In this document: positions 28,557-38,250 of the stretch, in pieces
Numbering within the stretch: position 1 is the stretch's first letter
Layout: every line of letters starts with the position of its first letter
Assembly (NCBI GenBank): GCA_022730285.1
Contig: DZCQ01000002.1
Location: forward strand, 1 to 64,000
Reading direction: 5' to 3'
From: Flavobacterium psychrophilum
GTDB taxonomy: Bacteria; Bacteroidota; Bacteroidia; Flavobacteriales; Flavobacteriaceae
Length of the DNA stretch: 64,000 nucleotides
The notes under the pieces: generated by a model
Seen by the model: only the letters and a program-made list of their open reading frames with translations
Databases searched by the model: none
Told to the model about the DNA's origin: nothing
Program-made: the position numbers and the translations under genes

Positions 28557-28588
28557 AAAAAAAGTCCTTGAAATTCAAGGACTTTTTT
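28557..28588. terminator. Terminator after the amidase gene
   Basis: AAAGTCCTTGAA and TTCAAGGACTTT form a 12-bp hairpin with an A run on one side and a T run on the other, so it could act in both directions. It lies 20 bases after the amidase stop codon. Confidence 0.85.
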
Positions 28589-28607
28589 AAATTTAGTTTT
28601 AAAATTG

Positions 28608-30452
28608 TTATTGTTTTACAATTTTTTTGTTGTATTCTTTTCCATCAACAGCAATTTTAACAATATAAATACCTGTTGGAAGTTCTTTGATATTAATGTT
28701 TTCATTGATAGCTTCCTCCACAGAGTTAGAAGTTTTAGAATATACATTTTGACCAGTTAGGTTAAAAACATCTATTGCTACAATTCTATCTAATGTATTG
28801 TCAATTTTTAAGAAAAATTCACCGTTTGTAGGATTTGGATAAATATTAATTTCATTCGAAATGAATATTTTGTTAGCAACTAACTCATCATTTTTACTAA
28901 TAGGAGTGAAGTCATTATTTGCAATTCCAGAAGCACAATTAATCGCTACTTTAGAGATAGTTCCATTTGAATTGTTGGTTGTTCCTAAATTATTTTTTGC
29001 TACAACTCGGAAAGTATAAGTGCTTCCTGCAGTGATTCCCCATGTGTTTAGAAACTGATTTCCAGTAATATCTTGTGCATAAGGTGTCGCATTTCCATTT
29101 CTATAAATGTCATAAGCAGTAGCATTTGCAGAGGTTGTCCATGTTATGTTCATTCTACTTGCAGTTCCTGAGCAATCTGGGGTTACTGTAATGTTAAATG
29201 CACCAGGAACACAAGCAACAGCTTTAATGGTTTGAGTTCCATTAGAATTAGTGGTTTGTGTGCTAGTTGAATTTTTTGCCTTAACACTATATGTATAAGT
29301 TGTTCCAGCAGTTATCGCATAGCTATTAGTCCATGTTGTACCAGTTACATTTTCATAATACAAGACATTATTTCTATATATATCGTATGCAGTTGCATTT
29401 GCAGAAGCCGTCCAAGTTAATTTATTTTGACTTGTTCCGTCAATACATAGTGGCGTTGCAGTAAGTGTAAAAGTTCCAGGAGTAGGAGTGCTACAATTTT
29501 TTGCCACAACACTTTGCACACCATTAGAATTACTTGTTTGAGTTGTACTTGCATTTTTTGCTTTAACAGTGTAAGTATATGTTGTTCCAGCTACTACATT
29601 TGTTGTATTTATGTATGGGCTTGCAGCATTAGAAAACCACAAAGAACCATTTCTGTACACATCATAAGCTGTTGCACCAACTGATGTAGTCCAAATAAGT
29701 TTTACTTGTGTGGTTGTACCATTGCACTCTGGAGTTGCAGTAAGCGTAAATGTACCTGGTGCTACTACAGTACCAGAACAAGTCATAGCTAAATTAGATT
29801 TTAAAGCATTAAAAAAACCTAATGCAAAATTGTCTCTACCAGTTGCACTTAGCAGTTTTTCTTTTTCTGCAGCATTATCAACAAATCCCATCTCGTTAAG
29901 ACAAGCTGTTGTAGAACGACCAAAAATTCCTAAATTATTTCTATTGAATGGAACGCCTCCATTTCTGCTATATTGGCTTGCTCTTCCAGCTACTTCTGCT
30001 TGTACTTTGGTAGCATAATTCTTATGTACTGTTGCACTAGCAGTATTTGCAGTAAGTTCAGGGTCAGTTCCGTAATAGGTTTCTGTCCCTCTAGCAGTAC
30101 TTGTTGCATTTGCATCGTTTGTAGCGTCTCCATCTGCATTACAATGAAAACTTAACAATCTATCTGCACCATAGTTTTGTGCTTCTAAAGCTCTAGTACT
30201 TACACTAGTCCACCATTTTTTAGAACCACTCTCGGTTCTACTCATTATTACATTTACATTTCCACAGCTATTATTTAATAGATTTTGCACTCTTATTGCC
30301 ACAGCTAGGTTAGTATTTATTTCGGTAGATGTTCTGCCATCAGGATTGCCACCTGTTGAAGTATATCCGTGTCCTGCATCAAGATAAATTGTTTGTGAAT
30401 TTCCAATTAATGAAAATAAAAATAGGATTGAAAGGGTTAATATTTTTTTCAT
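28608..30452 (-). CDS. Secreted N-acetylmuramoyl-L-alanine amidase with FN3-like repeats and T9SS sorting tail
   Basis: I place the start at the ATG at 30452 (MKKILTLSILFLFSLIGNSQ, a signal peptide); a longer frame to 30548 would overlap the upstream gene. The 614-residue product has an amidase_3 domain (about 21-215) with IYLDAGHGYTS, a conserved Glu after it and LLSFHCNADGD. Three repeats of about 90 residues follow (near 230-500), each with ATAYDIYRNG and TAGTTYTYTVKAKN, resembling fibronectin III modules. The last 75 residues, INIYPNPTNGEFFLKI...GIYIVKI, are a type IX secretion sorting domain. It probably cleaves peptidoglycan stem peptides and is exported or surface-attached. It follows the propeller protein gene by 4 bases. 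Confidence 0.9.
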   Translation of the reverse strand: MKKILTLSILFLFSLIGNSQTIYLDAGHGYTSTGGNPDGRTSTEINTNLAVAIRVQNLLNNSCGNVNVIMSRTESGSKKWWTSVSTRALEAQNYGADRLLSFHCNADGDATNDANATSTARGTETYYGTDPELTANTASATVHKNYATKVQAEVAGRASQYSRNGGVPFNRNNLGIFGRSTTACLNEMGFVDNAAEKEKLLSATGRDNFALGFFNALKSNLAMTCSGTVVAPGTFTLTATPECNGTTTQVKLIWTTSVGATAYDVYRNGSLWFSNAASPYINTTNVVAGTTYTYTVKAKNASTTQTSNSNGVQSVVAKNCSTPTPGTFTLTATPLCIDGTSQNKLTWTASANATAYDIYRNNVLYYENVTGTTWTNSYAITAGTTYTYSVKAKNSTSTQTTNSNGTQTIKAVACVPGAFNITVTPDCSGTASRMNITWTTSANATAYDIYRNGNATPYAQDITGNQFLNTWGITAGSTYTFRVVAKNNLGTTNNSNGTISKVAINCASGIANNDFTPISKNDELVANKIFISNEINIYPNPTNGEFFLKIDNTLDRIVAIDVFNLTGQNVYSKTSNSVEEAINENINIKELPTGIYIVKIAVDGKEYNKKIVKQ

Positions 30453-30456
30453 TTTT

Positions 30457-31308
30457 TTAGAATTTAATTTGAGAAGTGTAAATTTTGCCTGTTTTTTCGT
30501 CTGAATAGATAATTTGGTTTGTACCAAAAAAACTTGGGTTACTTTCAAACGAAGCGTTTGTGTGGGTTAATTTTGTAGAACTTCCCTTTGCAATGTCAAA
30601 AAGATATAAATCGATATTATCTAATTCGTGTCCATCAGTACTTTCGTCAAAATATCCTATAATGTACTTATCGTCTGGAGACCAAGATGTTGCAAGTCCG
30701 TATCCTAAATCTTGTAATTGACCAGATCCATCTATATTGTAAATTAATAAATTAGATCCATTGTGTAGAGCAACCTTTTTTTGGTCATGCGATAGTGTTG
30801 CACTGTGAAATTGTCCTTCGTCATTTGTAACAATCCATTTTTTTTGAGAAACTAAATCTTGGGCTTCAATTTTACCTGTTTTAACATTGGTAAATACCAC
30901 AACATTACTTGATGTTTTTTCACCTTTATACGAAGGAATTAAATTGTGGTTTATTGCTAAAAAAGTGCTTTTTTTAGTTTTAAGATTATAACTCATTACC
31001 TTGGAGTCCATAATATAACCATTTTCTGGTTTTACTTTATAAAATATAGTATTCCCGTCTTCAGACCAGCTATATCCATAACCACTATTATCTATGGAGC
31101 TAATTTGTTTACTTTTTTTTGTTTTAGTATCGTAAATTACAACACTATTGTAGGATTTGTTGGTTAATAATATTTTGCTTCCATCAGGTGACATTAAAGG
31201 GTTGGTGTAACTCCCTTTTAATTCTAATTTTTTAGTTTGAAAAATTTCTTGTGAAGAAGCATTTAAACTAAAAGCAAAAATACATGCTAATAATATTTTT
31301 TTTTTCAT
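30457..31308 (-). CDS. Secreted TolB-like beta-propeller protein
   Basis: The 283-residue product has a signal peptide (MKKKILLACIFAFSLNASSQ) and repeated propeller motifs of the PD40/TolB type: NPLMSPDGSKILLTNKS, GYSWSEDGNTIFYK, SATLSHDQKKVALHNGS, ATSWSPDDKYIIGYF. There is no protease domain. It is cotranscribed with the amidase (4-base gap), suggesting a shared envelope role such as binding or regulating the amidase. The exact function is unknown. Confidence 0.8.
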   Translation of the reverse strand: MKKKILLACIFAFSLNASSQEIFQTKKLELKGSYTNPLMSPDGSKILLTNKSYNSVVIYDTKTKKSKQISSIDNSGYGYSWSEDGNTIFYKVKPENGYIMDSKVMSYNLKTKKSTFLAINHNLIPSYKGEKTSSNVVVFTNVKTGKIEAQDLVSQKKWIVTNDEGQFHSATLSHDQKKVALHNGSNLLIYNIDGSGQLQDLGYGLATSWSPDDKYIIGYFDESTDGHELDNIDLYLFDIAKGSSTKLTHTNASFESNPSFFGTNQIIYSDEKTGKIYTSQIKF

Positions 31309-31480
31309 TTGGGTTATTTTGGTATATGTTAATAATGAGGCAAATATGCAAAAAGAAATTGGATTATCATAATATATTTATTAACAAAATGTTAAGAATT
31401 TTTATGAAATAATTTTTAATTTCTAACAACTTAAATTGCTACTTTTGGGACTTATTTTTTATACAATTAAAACAAAATTG

Positions 31481-32683
31481 ATGAAACTACAATACTACAT
31501 ACCTTTTCTGTTCTTTACGTTTGTAACTTTTTCGCAAGAAATTGCTGGATATTGGGATAAAGAGCGAATTACTAACAAAGAAATAAATCTTTCTGCCGGA
31601 AATAGAATTAGTGTGATTTCGGAAGATTTGCCAATTGGGACTACAGAATTTGTGTATCGAATTACTTTGCTAGACGAAAATCAAAAAATGGTAAACGATT
31701 TAGCATCGGTTTTAAAAGCTATTCCAGATCCTTATTTTATTGGAAAAGGAACGGGTGGAGCAATTTCGTTAATTTCTAGTATTTCTGGGACGGATACTTG
31801 CATATATGCAGTTTTTACTTCGGAAAATGAGACGAAAAATTTTATTAAAAATGGATTATTCGAAAAAGCTTGTTTGTACCAAAAAAATCCAGTTTCGAAA
31901 GATGTAAAAGTTATTTCTGTAGAAAAAGGAACTTGCTTAAAAGATTCTACAAGAACACTATGGTTTGCTTTTGAAAATAAAAATTGGTTAATGAACGAAA
32001 AAATTGTTTTAGAAATTGTTCCTTGGATAGACACTAAAGCAAGTAGAGGTTGGACTGCTACAAATAAAAATAGTGTTTTGTCATTCATCAAACAAACGAA
32101 AATGACTTCTAGATTGCATGATGAGTCTGTTTTTTTGTATTGTATTTTCGGAAAAATAGAGTCAGAATATAGATTCCAAGATTTTAAAAATTTATCTTTA
32201 GAAGAAAAAAAAGCGTTTGTTACTAAAAATGAACGAATTTGCTTAACAGAAACTAATTTAACTTTAAAATATAATAAAGTAATACGAAACGAAGCTAAAA
32301 ATATCGCATTGGCTAAAAAACAAGATATTGCAATTCAGTTAATTATTGATGAGATAATAACACAAAACACAGTGGTTGCACAAGATTATAACACTCTTGC
32401 GGAACTTTATATTGAGACAAAGCAATTTGACAAAGCAATGGAAATGCTAAAAAAAGCACAAAGTTTGGACACAAGCGATTTGCTGATACAATTAAATTTA
32501 GCACACACTTATATGTTTTTAAATAATATTGCTATGGCAAAAGCAATTCACGAACAGTTCAAAAATCAAAATATTAGCGCTAATCAAACATGGGTTAATA
32601 AGGCAATTAACGATTTAGATTATTTCAAAAAAATAAATTTAAACACTTCAAATTTCAAAAAAATACTTCGAGTTTTAGAATAA
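31481..32683 (+). CDS. Secreted TPR protein, function unknown
   Basis: The start is placed at the ATG at 31481, which opens a signal peptide MKLQYYIPFLFFTFVTFSQE; the frame continues upstream to 31436 without better support. The 400-residue product has a middle region without recognisable family and a C-terminal pair of tetratricopeptide repeats (about 315-385: YNTLAELYIETKQFDKAMEMLKKAQSLD and LAHTYMFLNNIAMAKAIHEQ). It is 19 bases ahead of menC on the same strand. I cannot assign a function beyond protein-protein interaction. Confidence 0.65.
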   Translation: MKLQYYIPFLFFTFVTFSQEIAGYWDKERITNKEINLSAGNRISVISEDLPIGTTEFVYRITLLDENQKMVNDLASVLKAIPDPYFIGKGTGGAISLISSISGTDTCIYAVFTSENETKNFIKNGLFEKACLYQKNPVSKDVKVISVEKGTCLKDSTRTLWFAFENKNWLMNEKIVLEIVPWIDTKASRGWTATNKNSVLSFIKQTKMTSRLHDESVFLYCIFGKIESEYRFQDFKNLSLEEKKAFVTKNERICLTETNLTLKYNKVIRNEAKNIALAKKQDIAIQLIIDEIITQNTVVAQDYNTLAELYIETKQFDKAMEMLKKAQSLDTSDLLIQLNLAHTYMFLNNIAMAKAIHEQFKNQNISANQTWVNKAINDLDYFKKINLNTSNFKKILRVLE

Positions 32684-32702
32684 TAACTTTAAATCACTCC
32701 TT

Positions 32703-33770
32703 TTGAGAGCAAGATATTATAAATATATATTAGATTTTAAAATTCCATCAGGAACTTCAAGAGGAATTTTAACCCAAAAAGAAACTTGGTTCATAATTAT
32801 AGAGCAAGATGGCAAAAAAGGCATTGGAGAATGTGGTATTTTAAGAGGATTGTCTGCCGATGATAGACCAGATTATGAAGATAAATTACAATGGACTTGT
32901 ACTAATATACATTTAGGTTTCGGAGAGTTATGGAATTTATTAGTAGAATTTCCATCGATACAAATGGGTATAGAAATGGCTTTTTTGTCCTTACAAGCTA
33001 TGCAAATTAGCAATAATTCGTTTCTGTTATTTCCATCTAATTTTACAAAAAGGTTAGAAAATATACCAATTAATGGATTAGTTTGGATGGGAGATTTGGA
33101 TTTTATGAAAAAGCAAATTGCAGATAAAATTGAAAGTGGATTTACTTGTATAAAATTAAAGATTGGTGCTTTAAATTTTGACGATGAATTGATATTATTA
33201 AAAGAAATTAGAGAGTATTACACTGTAAATGATTTAGAAATTAGAGTAGATGCAAATGGCTCTTTTACTTATACAGAATCTTTAAATAAATTGATTAAAA
33301 TATCTGAATATCAAATACATAGTATAGAGCAGCCTATCGCTAAAAACAATACTGACAAGATGGCGCATTTATGTAAAAATACCAAATTACCAATTGCTCT
33401 TGATGAGGAACTAATTGGCGTGTTTTCTTTTCAAGCCAAAGAAAATTTGTTGCTTAAAATTAAACCACAATATATCATTTTAAAGCCAAGTTTTATAGGT
33501 GGTTTTAAAGGAACTTTGCAGTGGATTGCTTTAGCCAAAAAACACAAAATTGGTTGGTGGATTACTTCGGCTTTAGAGTCTAATATTGGTTTAAATGCAA
33601 TTGCACAATTCACGTATTTGCAAAATGTAACCATGCCACAAGGTCTAGGAACTGGCAGTTTATATACCAATAATTTTGAATCTCCATTAACAATTACAAA
33701 TGGAAGTTTGCAATACAACAATGCAATTCCTTGGAAAGTTACTATTCAGGATAATGTAATTGCGAATTAA
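32703..33770 (+). CDS. menC: o-Succinylbenzoate synthase
   Basis: MenC dehydrates SHCHC to o-succinylbenzoate in menaquinone synthesis. It belongs to the enolase superfamily. The 355-residue product shows the catalytic pattern: Lys pair in CIKLKIGAL, metal ligands in VDANGSF, SIEQPI and ALDEEL, and a second Lys in ILKPSFIGG. The only start that fits the conserved N-terminus RARYYKYILDFKIPSGTSRG is TTG at 32703, since the next in-frame ATG is deep inside. Other men genes are not in the window. It follows the TPR gene by 19 bases. Confidence 0.92.
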   Translation: MRARYYKYILDFKIPSGTSRGILTQKETWFIIIEQDGKKGIGECGILRGLSADDRPDYEDKLQWTCTNIHLGFGELWNLLVEFPSIQMGIEMAFLSLQAMQISNNSFLLFPSNFTKRLENIPINGLVWMGDLDFMKKQIADKIESGFTCIKLKIGALNFDDELILLKEIREYYTVNDLEIRVDANGSFTYTESLNKLIKISEYQIHSIEQPIAKNNTDKMAHLCKNTKLPIALDEELIGVFSFQAKENLLLKIKPQYIILKPSFIGGFKGTLQWIALAKKHKIGWWITSALESNIGLNAIAQFTYLQNVTMPQGLGTGSLYTNNFESPLTITNGSLQYNNAIPWKVTIQDNVIAN

Positions 33771-33846
33771 TTTTGCTTTAATTATTTATAGGTGGTTATA
33801 AAAACAGTTATCAGCAAAAAAATAAATTTACAAAAAAAACTAATTT

Positions 33847-35958
33847 TTAAAACTCATCTTTAGCTTGGTATTTCTTTTTATTTAATAATTCAGATGCTGT
33901 TTGGTAGTAAGATATGGTTTCTAACACTAGATTGTTTTTAGCGCTTTTCACTTGAATTTCTTCAAAAAATAATTGAAAATCTTTGCCCAATTTAGGATTT
34001 AAAAGTTCTTGAAGCTGAAATTGTTTTACCTCTTGTTTAGGGGATAAAATGGTTAAATAATCATCTTTAATAAGTCCTAAGTTTTGATATGTTGCAATTA
34101 ATGCACGAGGTTTGTAGTTGGATTTTAAAACATCTTGACCAAAAAATTTACTTTGATAGCTAAAATCTAATAGACCAAATAATGTTGGCATAATATCTAT
34201 TTGCGACATTAATTCTGGATAAATAGCTGGTTTTATAAAACTAGGACTATATATCATAGCAGGAATTCTGTATTTATCCATTGGTAACTCGGTTTTTCCA
34301 GAACTAGAAGCGCAATGATCGGCTAAAATTACAAATACCGTATTTTGAAACCATGTTTGTTTTTTTGCCATTTTAAAAAACTCACGAAGTGCATAATCAG
34401 TATATTTTACACCACCTTCTCTTGATTTTGCTTTTCCAGAAATATCAATTTTCCCTTCAGGATATGTAAACGGACGATGGTTGCTTGTTGTCATGATATG
34501 GTTAAAAAACGGTTTTTTTAGCAAATTTTCTTGGTTCATTGTTTGAATTGCTTTTTTGTAAAGATCCTCGTCACATACTCCCCAAACGTTCGAAAATGTA
34601 ATCTCATTTGCCGAAAACGATTTTTTATCAACAATTCCATACCCATTTCCAGTAAAAAAATCTTGCATATTGTCAAAATATGCATCACCACCATAAATAT
34701 ATTTAACAGTATATCCCTTTGATTTAAAAATACTTCCAGTAGAAAACTTATCTTTGTTGTCCTTGCGTTTAACCACACTTTCTCCAGGAGTGGGGGGCAA
34801 ACAGAGAGTAACTGCCTCTAATCCTCTAACGGTTCTATTACCTACGGCATATAAATTTGAAAATAACAAACTTTTATCTGCCAAACTATCTAGAAATGGA
34901 GTAATATTTTGCTCATTACCATATTTTTTAAGAAATTCGGCACTATAACTTTCTATGGTTATGAGTACAACATTTTTGCGTTTTTCAGTACTATTTGCTA
35001 CTATATTTTGCAAAAAATTAGAGCCTTTAATCGTTGGAATTTGTTGCTCTAAAATTGCCAATGCTTCCTTATTAGGTATTGTTTTATAAAATTTGAAGTA
35101 ATCTAACTCGCTATTCATAAAAGCTTTGTAAAACTTATTCATTCCGTTAGATTGCAATTCGCTCGCAAATATATTAGAAGAATTTTCTTTTGAAGAAATT
35201 ATCGGAATCAAGAAAATTGAAATGCCAAACAAAACAAAATAAGATGCTGTAAAAAATGCCTTTTCTATAAGCGTAGGAATTGTACTCAAGAAAATTTTAG
35301 ATTTTTTTACAATAAAATAAGTAAAAAATATAGCTATAGAAACTAAAACCGTATAAATTGGAATTACAGGATAAGATTGTACAATATTACCAATAACTTC
35401 ATTTGTATATACTAAATAATCTACCGCTATAAAATTGTATCGTACACCAAATTCGTTCCAAAATAAATATTCGCTAATAGAATTTTGTAAAATTGCAATT
35501 ACATATATAAAAATAACAAATGAAAAAAGCCAAATTCTAATTTTATCTCGATAGTTAGGTAAAAACAAAAGAAGTCCAAATAATGTAGTTTTAATTGCAA
35601 TAAATGCGATGCCAATTTCGGGTAAAGCACCACCATATTCATTTAAAATAGTATTACTAAATGAAACATATAGTAATAAACTTACAAATAATACAAACAA
35701 AATATAACCATACGGATTATAATATTTAGAATTAGATATAAATACTAAATATAACCACAAAAATGACGAAAGTATTATAAAAACTAGTAAATCTGAAAGA
35801 AAACCAAAAGCAAAAATTTTAATTATTGTTGTATATTCAAAACTGGTTTGTGTAATTGGATTGAAAATTAGTAATATTCGGATAATAAAATTGCATAAGA
35901 TATAAAACAATCCTAAATTGTAAAATACGGCATATTTTTTTAAGAAATCAAAATTCAT
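33847..35958 (-). CDS. LTA-synthase-like phosphoglycerol transferase (sulfatase fold)
   Basis: The 703-residue product has five N-terminal membrane helices (about 12-245) and a C-terminal periplasmic alkaline-phosphatase/sulfatase-fold domain. It contains VVLITIESYSAEFL, a Thr in NRTVRGLEAVTL that takes the place of the catalytic nucleophile in this family, NHRPFTYPEG and LADHCASSSGK. These features define the LTA synthase/phosphoglycerol transferase group, which moves phosphoglycerol or phosphoethanolamine onto envelope glycans. In Gram-negative Bacteroidetes the acceptor is unknown. It is convergent with menC. Family assignment is strong, substrate is not. Confidence 0.85.
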   Translation of the reverse strand: MNFDFLKKYAVFYNLGLFYILCNFIIRILLIFNPITQTSFEYTTIIKIFAFGFLSDLLVFIILSSFLWLYLVFISNSKYYNPYGYILFVLFVSLLLYVSFSNTILNEYGGALPEIGIAFIAIKTTLFGLLLFLPNYRDKIRIWLFSFVIFIYVIAILQNSISEYLFWNEFGVRYNFIAVDYLVYTNEVIGNIVQSYPVIPIYTVLVSIAIFFTYFIVKKSKIFLSTIPTLIEKAFFTASYFVLFGISIFLIPIISSKENSSNIFASELQSNGMNKFYKAFMNSELDYFKFYKTIPNKEALAILEQQIPTIKGSNFLQNIVANSTEKRKNVVLITIESYSAEFLKKYGNEQNITPFLDSLADKSLLFSNLYAVGNRTVRGLEAVTLCLPPTPGESVVKRKDNKDKFSTGSIFKSKGYTVKYIYGGDAYFDNMQDFFTGNGYGIVDKKSFSANEITFSNVWGVCDEDLYKKAIQTMNQENLLKKPFFNHIMTTSNHRPFTYPEGKIDISGKAKSREGGVKYTDYALREFFKMAKKQTWFQNTVFVILADHCASSSGKTELPMDKYRIPAMIYSPSFIKPAIYPELMSQIDIMPTLFGLLDFSYQSKFFGQDVLKSNYKPRALIATYQNLGLIKDDYLTILSPKQEVKQFQLQELLNPKLGKDFQLFFEEIQVKSAKNNLVLETISYYQTASELLNKKKYQAKDEF

Positions 35959-36064
35959 CGTGTTTGTTTTTACACAAAAATAACCTTTTTTTAAACTTAA
36001 AATTATTAATTAGATGTTTTTTAAACAAAAATTAACAGACTACATTAGTTTTGGATATTTTCTA

Positions 36065-36094
36065 TTTTGATAAGGCTAATTTTTAGTATCTTTG
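36065..36094 (+). promoter_or_regulatory. Promoter of kdsA
   Basis: TTTTG (36065-36069), 17 bases, then TATCTTTG (36087-36094), matching the Bacteroidetes -33/-7 consensus. The predicted start gives a leader of about 10 bases before the kdsA ATG. Confidence 0.8.
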
Positions 36095-36109
36095 TAAAAA
36101 AACTGAGCA

Positions 36110-36928
36110 ATGGATTTACTTCAAATACCAAACATAAAACATTTAGATAGTGGTAATTTTTTTATTTTGGCAGGACCATGTGCTATCGAGGGAGAAGAAA
36201 TGGCTCTTCAAATTGCCGAAAAATTAGTTGTTATTACAGACACTCTTAAAATCCCTTACGTTTTTAAAGGTTCTTTTAAAAAAGCAAATCGTTCCAGAAT
36301 TGACAGTTTCTCTGGAATTGGTGATGAAAAAGCATTAAAAATTCTACGAAAGGTATCTGAAACATTTCAAATACCAACAGTTACCGATATTCATACCAAT
36401 GAAGATGCAGAAAGAGCGGCACAATATGTAGATGTTTTGCAAATTCCAGCATTTTTAGTCCGTCAAACGGACTTGGTTGTAGCTGCTGCAAATACAGGTA
36501 AAACCGTAAATCTAAAAAAAGGACAATTTATGAGTCCTGAAAGCATGCAACATGCCGTACAAAAAGTATTAGACTCTAATAATAAAAATGTAATGGTAAC
36601 AGATAGAGGAACCATGTTTGGATACCAAGACATGATTGTAGATTTTAGAGGTATTCCAACCATGCAAACTATGGCCACCACTGTGTTAGATGTTACACAT
36701 TCCTTGCAACAACCTAACCAAACAATTGGCGTAACAGGTGGTCGTCCAGATAGAATTGAAACTATTGCCAAAGCTGGAATTGCCGTTGGAGTAGATGGTA
36801 TTTTTATAGAAACGCATTTTGATCCTGCAAATGCAAAAAGCGATGGTGCAAATATGTTGCATTTAGACTATTTTGAAGATTTAATGACAAAATTGGTAGC
36901 AATTCGTCAAACTATTAATAAATTTTAA
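36110..36928 (+). CDS. kdsA: 3-deoxy-8-phosphooctulonate synthase (Kdo8P synthase)
   Basis: KdsA condenses phosphoenolpyruvate with arabinose 5-phosphate to make Kdo8P for the LPS core. The 272-residue product shows FILAGPCAIEGEEMALQIAE, KGSFKKANRSRIDSFSG, VTDIHTNEDA, FLVRQTDLVVAAANTG and FIETHFDPANAKSDGANML. The conserved Asp and Asn/His around metal- and substrate-binding sites are present. It heads a unit with an outer-membrane protein (8-base gap) and an FdtA-like cupin (3-base gap). Confidence 0.95.
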   Translation: MDLLQIPNIKHLDSGNFFILAGPCAIEGEEMALQIAEKLVVITDTLKIPYVFKGSFKKANRSRIDSFSGIGDEKALKILRKVSETFQIPTVTDIHTNEDAERAAQYVDVLQIPAFLVRQTDLVVAAANTGKTVNLKKGQFMSPESMQHAVQKVLDSNNKNVMVTDRGTMFGYQDMIVDFRGIPTMQTMATTVLDVTHSLQQPNQTIGVTGGRPDRIETIAKAGIAVGVDGIFIETHFDPANAKSDGANMLHLDYFEDLMTKLVAIRQTINKF

Positions 36929-36936
36929 GCATAACC

Positions 36937-37791
36937 ATGAAAACATTTTTTAAAATCGGACTAGTAATCTTATTTCTATCTCAAAGCTTTGTGTTATTTT
37001 CTCAAACAGAAGATTTACCAGTTTCAAACGAAAAATATACAGCACATAACAAAGGAAAATTTTATATTTTTTGGGGAGGAAATAGAGATCATTATTCAAA
37101 ATCAGATATACATTTTACAGGAAACGGATATGATTTTACACTTTATGATGTGCAAGCAACCGATAGACCCAAAGGCTGGCATATAGATTACATCAATCCA
37201 GCACGTATGACAATTCCGCAAACAAATCTTAGAATAGGATATTTTATTACAGATAAATATAATGTTTCATTAGGAGTAGATCATATGAAATATGTAATGA
37301 AACAAAATGTACCCGTAAATTATACTGGAAATTATTTAAATCCAGGGACTTATGGCGAAGTTTTACCAGGAAATCAGGTTTTACTAACCGAAGATTTTTT
37401 AACTTTTGAACACACTGATGGATTAAATTATGTGAATGCAGAAATCTCTAGAGTAGATGACTTGTCTAAAATATTTTCTATTGCTAACACCGATAAGTTT
37501 CAAATTAATATAACCGAAGGGGTAGGAGCTGGTGTATTGTATCCAAAAACAAATGTAAAACTATTTAACAAAACACGTCACGACGATTTTAATGTTGCAG
37601 GTTTCGGGTTTGCAGCAAAAGCAGGATTAAATTTTACTTTTTTTAAATACTTTTTTATTCAAACAGAGTTAAAAGGTGGTTATATTAACATGAATAATGT
37701 TAAAACGACTTTTGACAATGCGGATAAAGCTACTCAAAAATTCTACTTTGTAGAGACTGTTTTTGCAGTAGGTGGTATATTTAGAATATAA
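36937..37791 (+). CDS. Predicted outer-membrane beta-barrel protein, function unknown
   Basis: The 284-residue product has a signal peptide (MKTFFKIGLVILFLSQSFVLFSQ) and a mature sequence rich in aromatic-alternating strands: KFYIFWGGNRDHYSKSDIHF, TNLRIGYFITDKYNVSLGVDHMKYVM, AGFGFAAKAGLNFTFFKYFFIQTELKGG, ending with a barrel-like strand FAVGGIFRI. It is similar in style to flavobacterial outer-membrane barrel proteins without a named role. It sits tightly between kdsA and the FdtA-like cupin, which suggests an envelope or LPS-related function. That is inference. Confidence 0.7.
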   Translation: MKTFFKIGLVILFLSQSFVLFSQTEDLPVSNEKYTAHNKGKFYIFWGGNRDHYSKSDIHFTGNGYDFTLYDVQATDRPKGWHIDYINPARMTIPQTNLRIGYFITDKYNVSLGVDHMKYVMKQNVPVNYTGNYLNPGTYGEVLPGNQVLLTEDFLTFEHTDGLNYVNAEISRVDDLSKIFSIANTDKFQINITEGVGAGVLYPKTNVKLFNKTRHDDFNVAGFGFAAKAGLNFTFFKYFFIQTELKGGYINMNNVKTTFDNADKATQKFYFVETVFAVGGIFRI

Positions 37792-37794
37792 TAA

Positions 37795-38202
37795 ATGCAT
37801 ACTAATTTTTCAAAGCCTTTTATTATTCAATATCCTAAAATTGGAGAATCCTCGTTAGGTTATATTTCCTTAGCCGAAAAAGAGAATTTGCCTTTTATCC
37901 CCAAAAGATTGTTTTGGACCTACTTTACGCCAGAAGAAGTAGTAAGAGGTGGGCATGCACATTTAGAATTGCAACAAATACTAATTGCAGTAGCTGGAAA
38001 AATAACCATTTCTACGGAATTGATTTCTGGGGAAAAACAAGATTTTATATTAGAAAACCCTTCGCAAGGAGTGTATTTGCCAAAATTATGCTGGAGCTAT
38101 CAGCAACATAGCCACAATGCGGTGCAACTGTGTTTAGCAAGTGATGAATATGTAGAAGAGGATTATATTAGAGATTATTCTCAATTTTTAAAATTACGCT
38201 AG
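37795..38202 (+). CDS. FdtA/QdtA-like cupin, probable sugar nucleotide 3,4-ketoisomerase
   Basis: The 135-residue product is a small cupin with the motif VVRGGHAHLELQQILIAVAGKITI, matching the WxcM-C/FdtA family (dTDP-4-keto-6-deoxyglucose isomerases used in 3-amino-sugar synthesis). SYQQHSHNAVQLCLASDEYVEEDYIRDY continues the pattern. No rml or other sugar-nucleotide genes are next to it, and its partners here are kdsA and an outer-membrane protein. It therefore may act on an LPS or surface glycan sugar, or be a recruited cupin. Enzymatic activity is inferred from family. Confidence 0.8.
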   Translation: MHTNFSKPFIIQYPKIGESSLGYISLAEKENLPFIPKRLFWTYFTPEEVVRGGHAHLELQQILIAVAGKITISTELISGEKQDFILENPSQGVYLPKLCWSYQQHSHNAVQLCLASDEYVEEDYIRDYSQFLKLR

Positions 38203-38250
38203 TTTAGTTGTACAAATTTTAAAAGTATTTGTTCAAAAAACGATACAAAA

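Noticed and set aside
28469..28660. 63-codon frame on the plus strand in the gene-free stretch
   Set aside because: Starts in AT-rich DNA, runs through the amidase terminator and into its antisense strand; no family resemblance.
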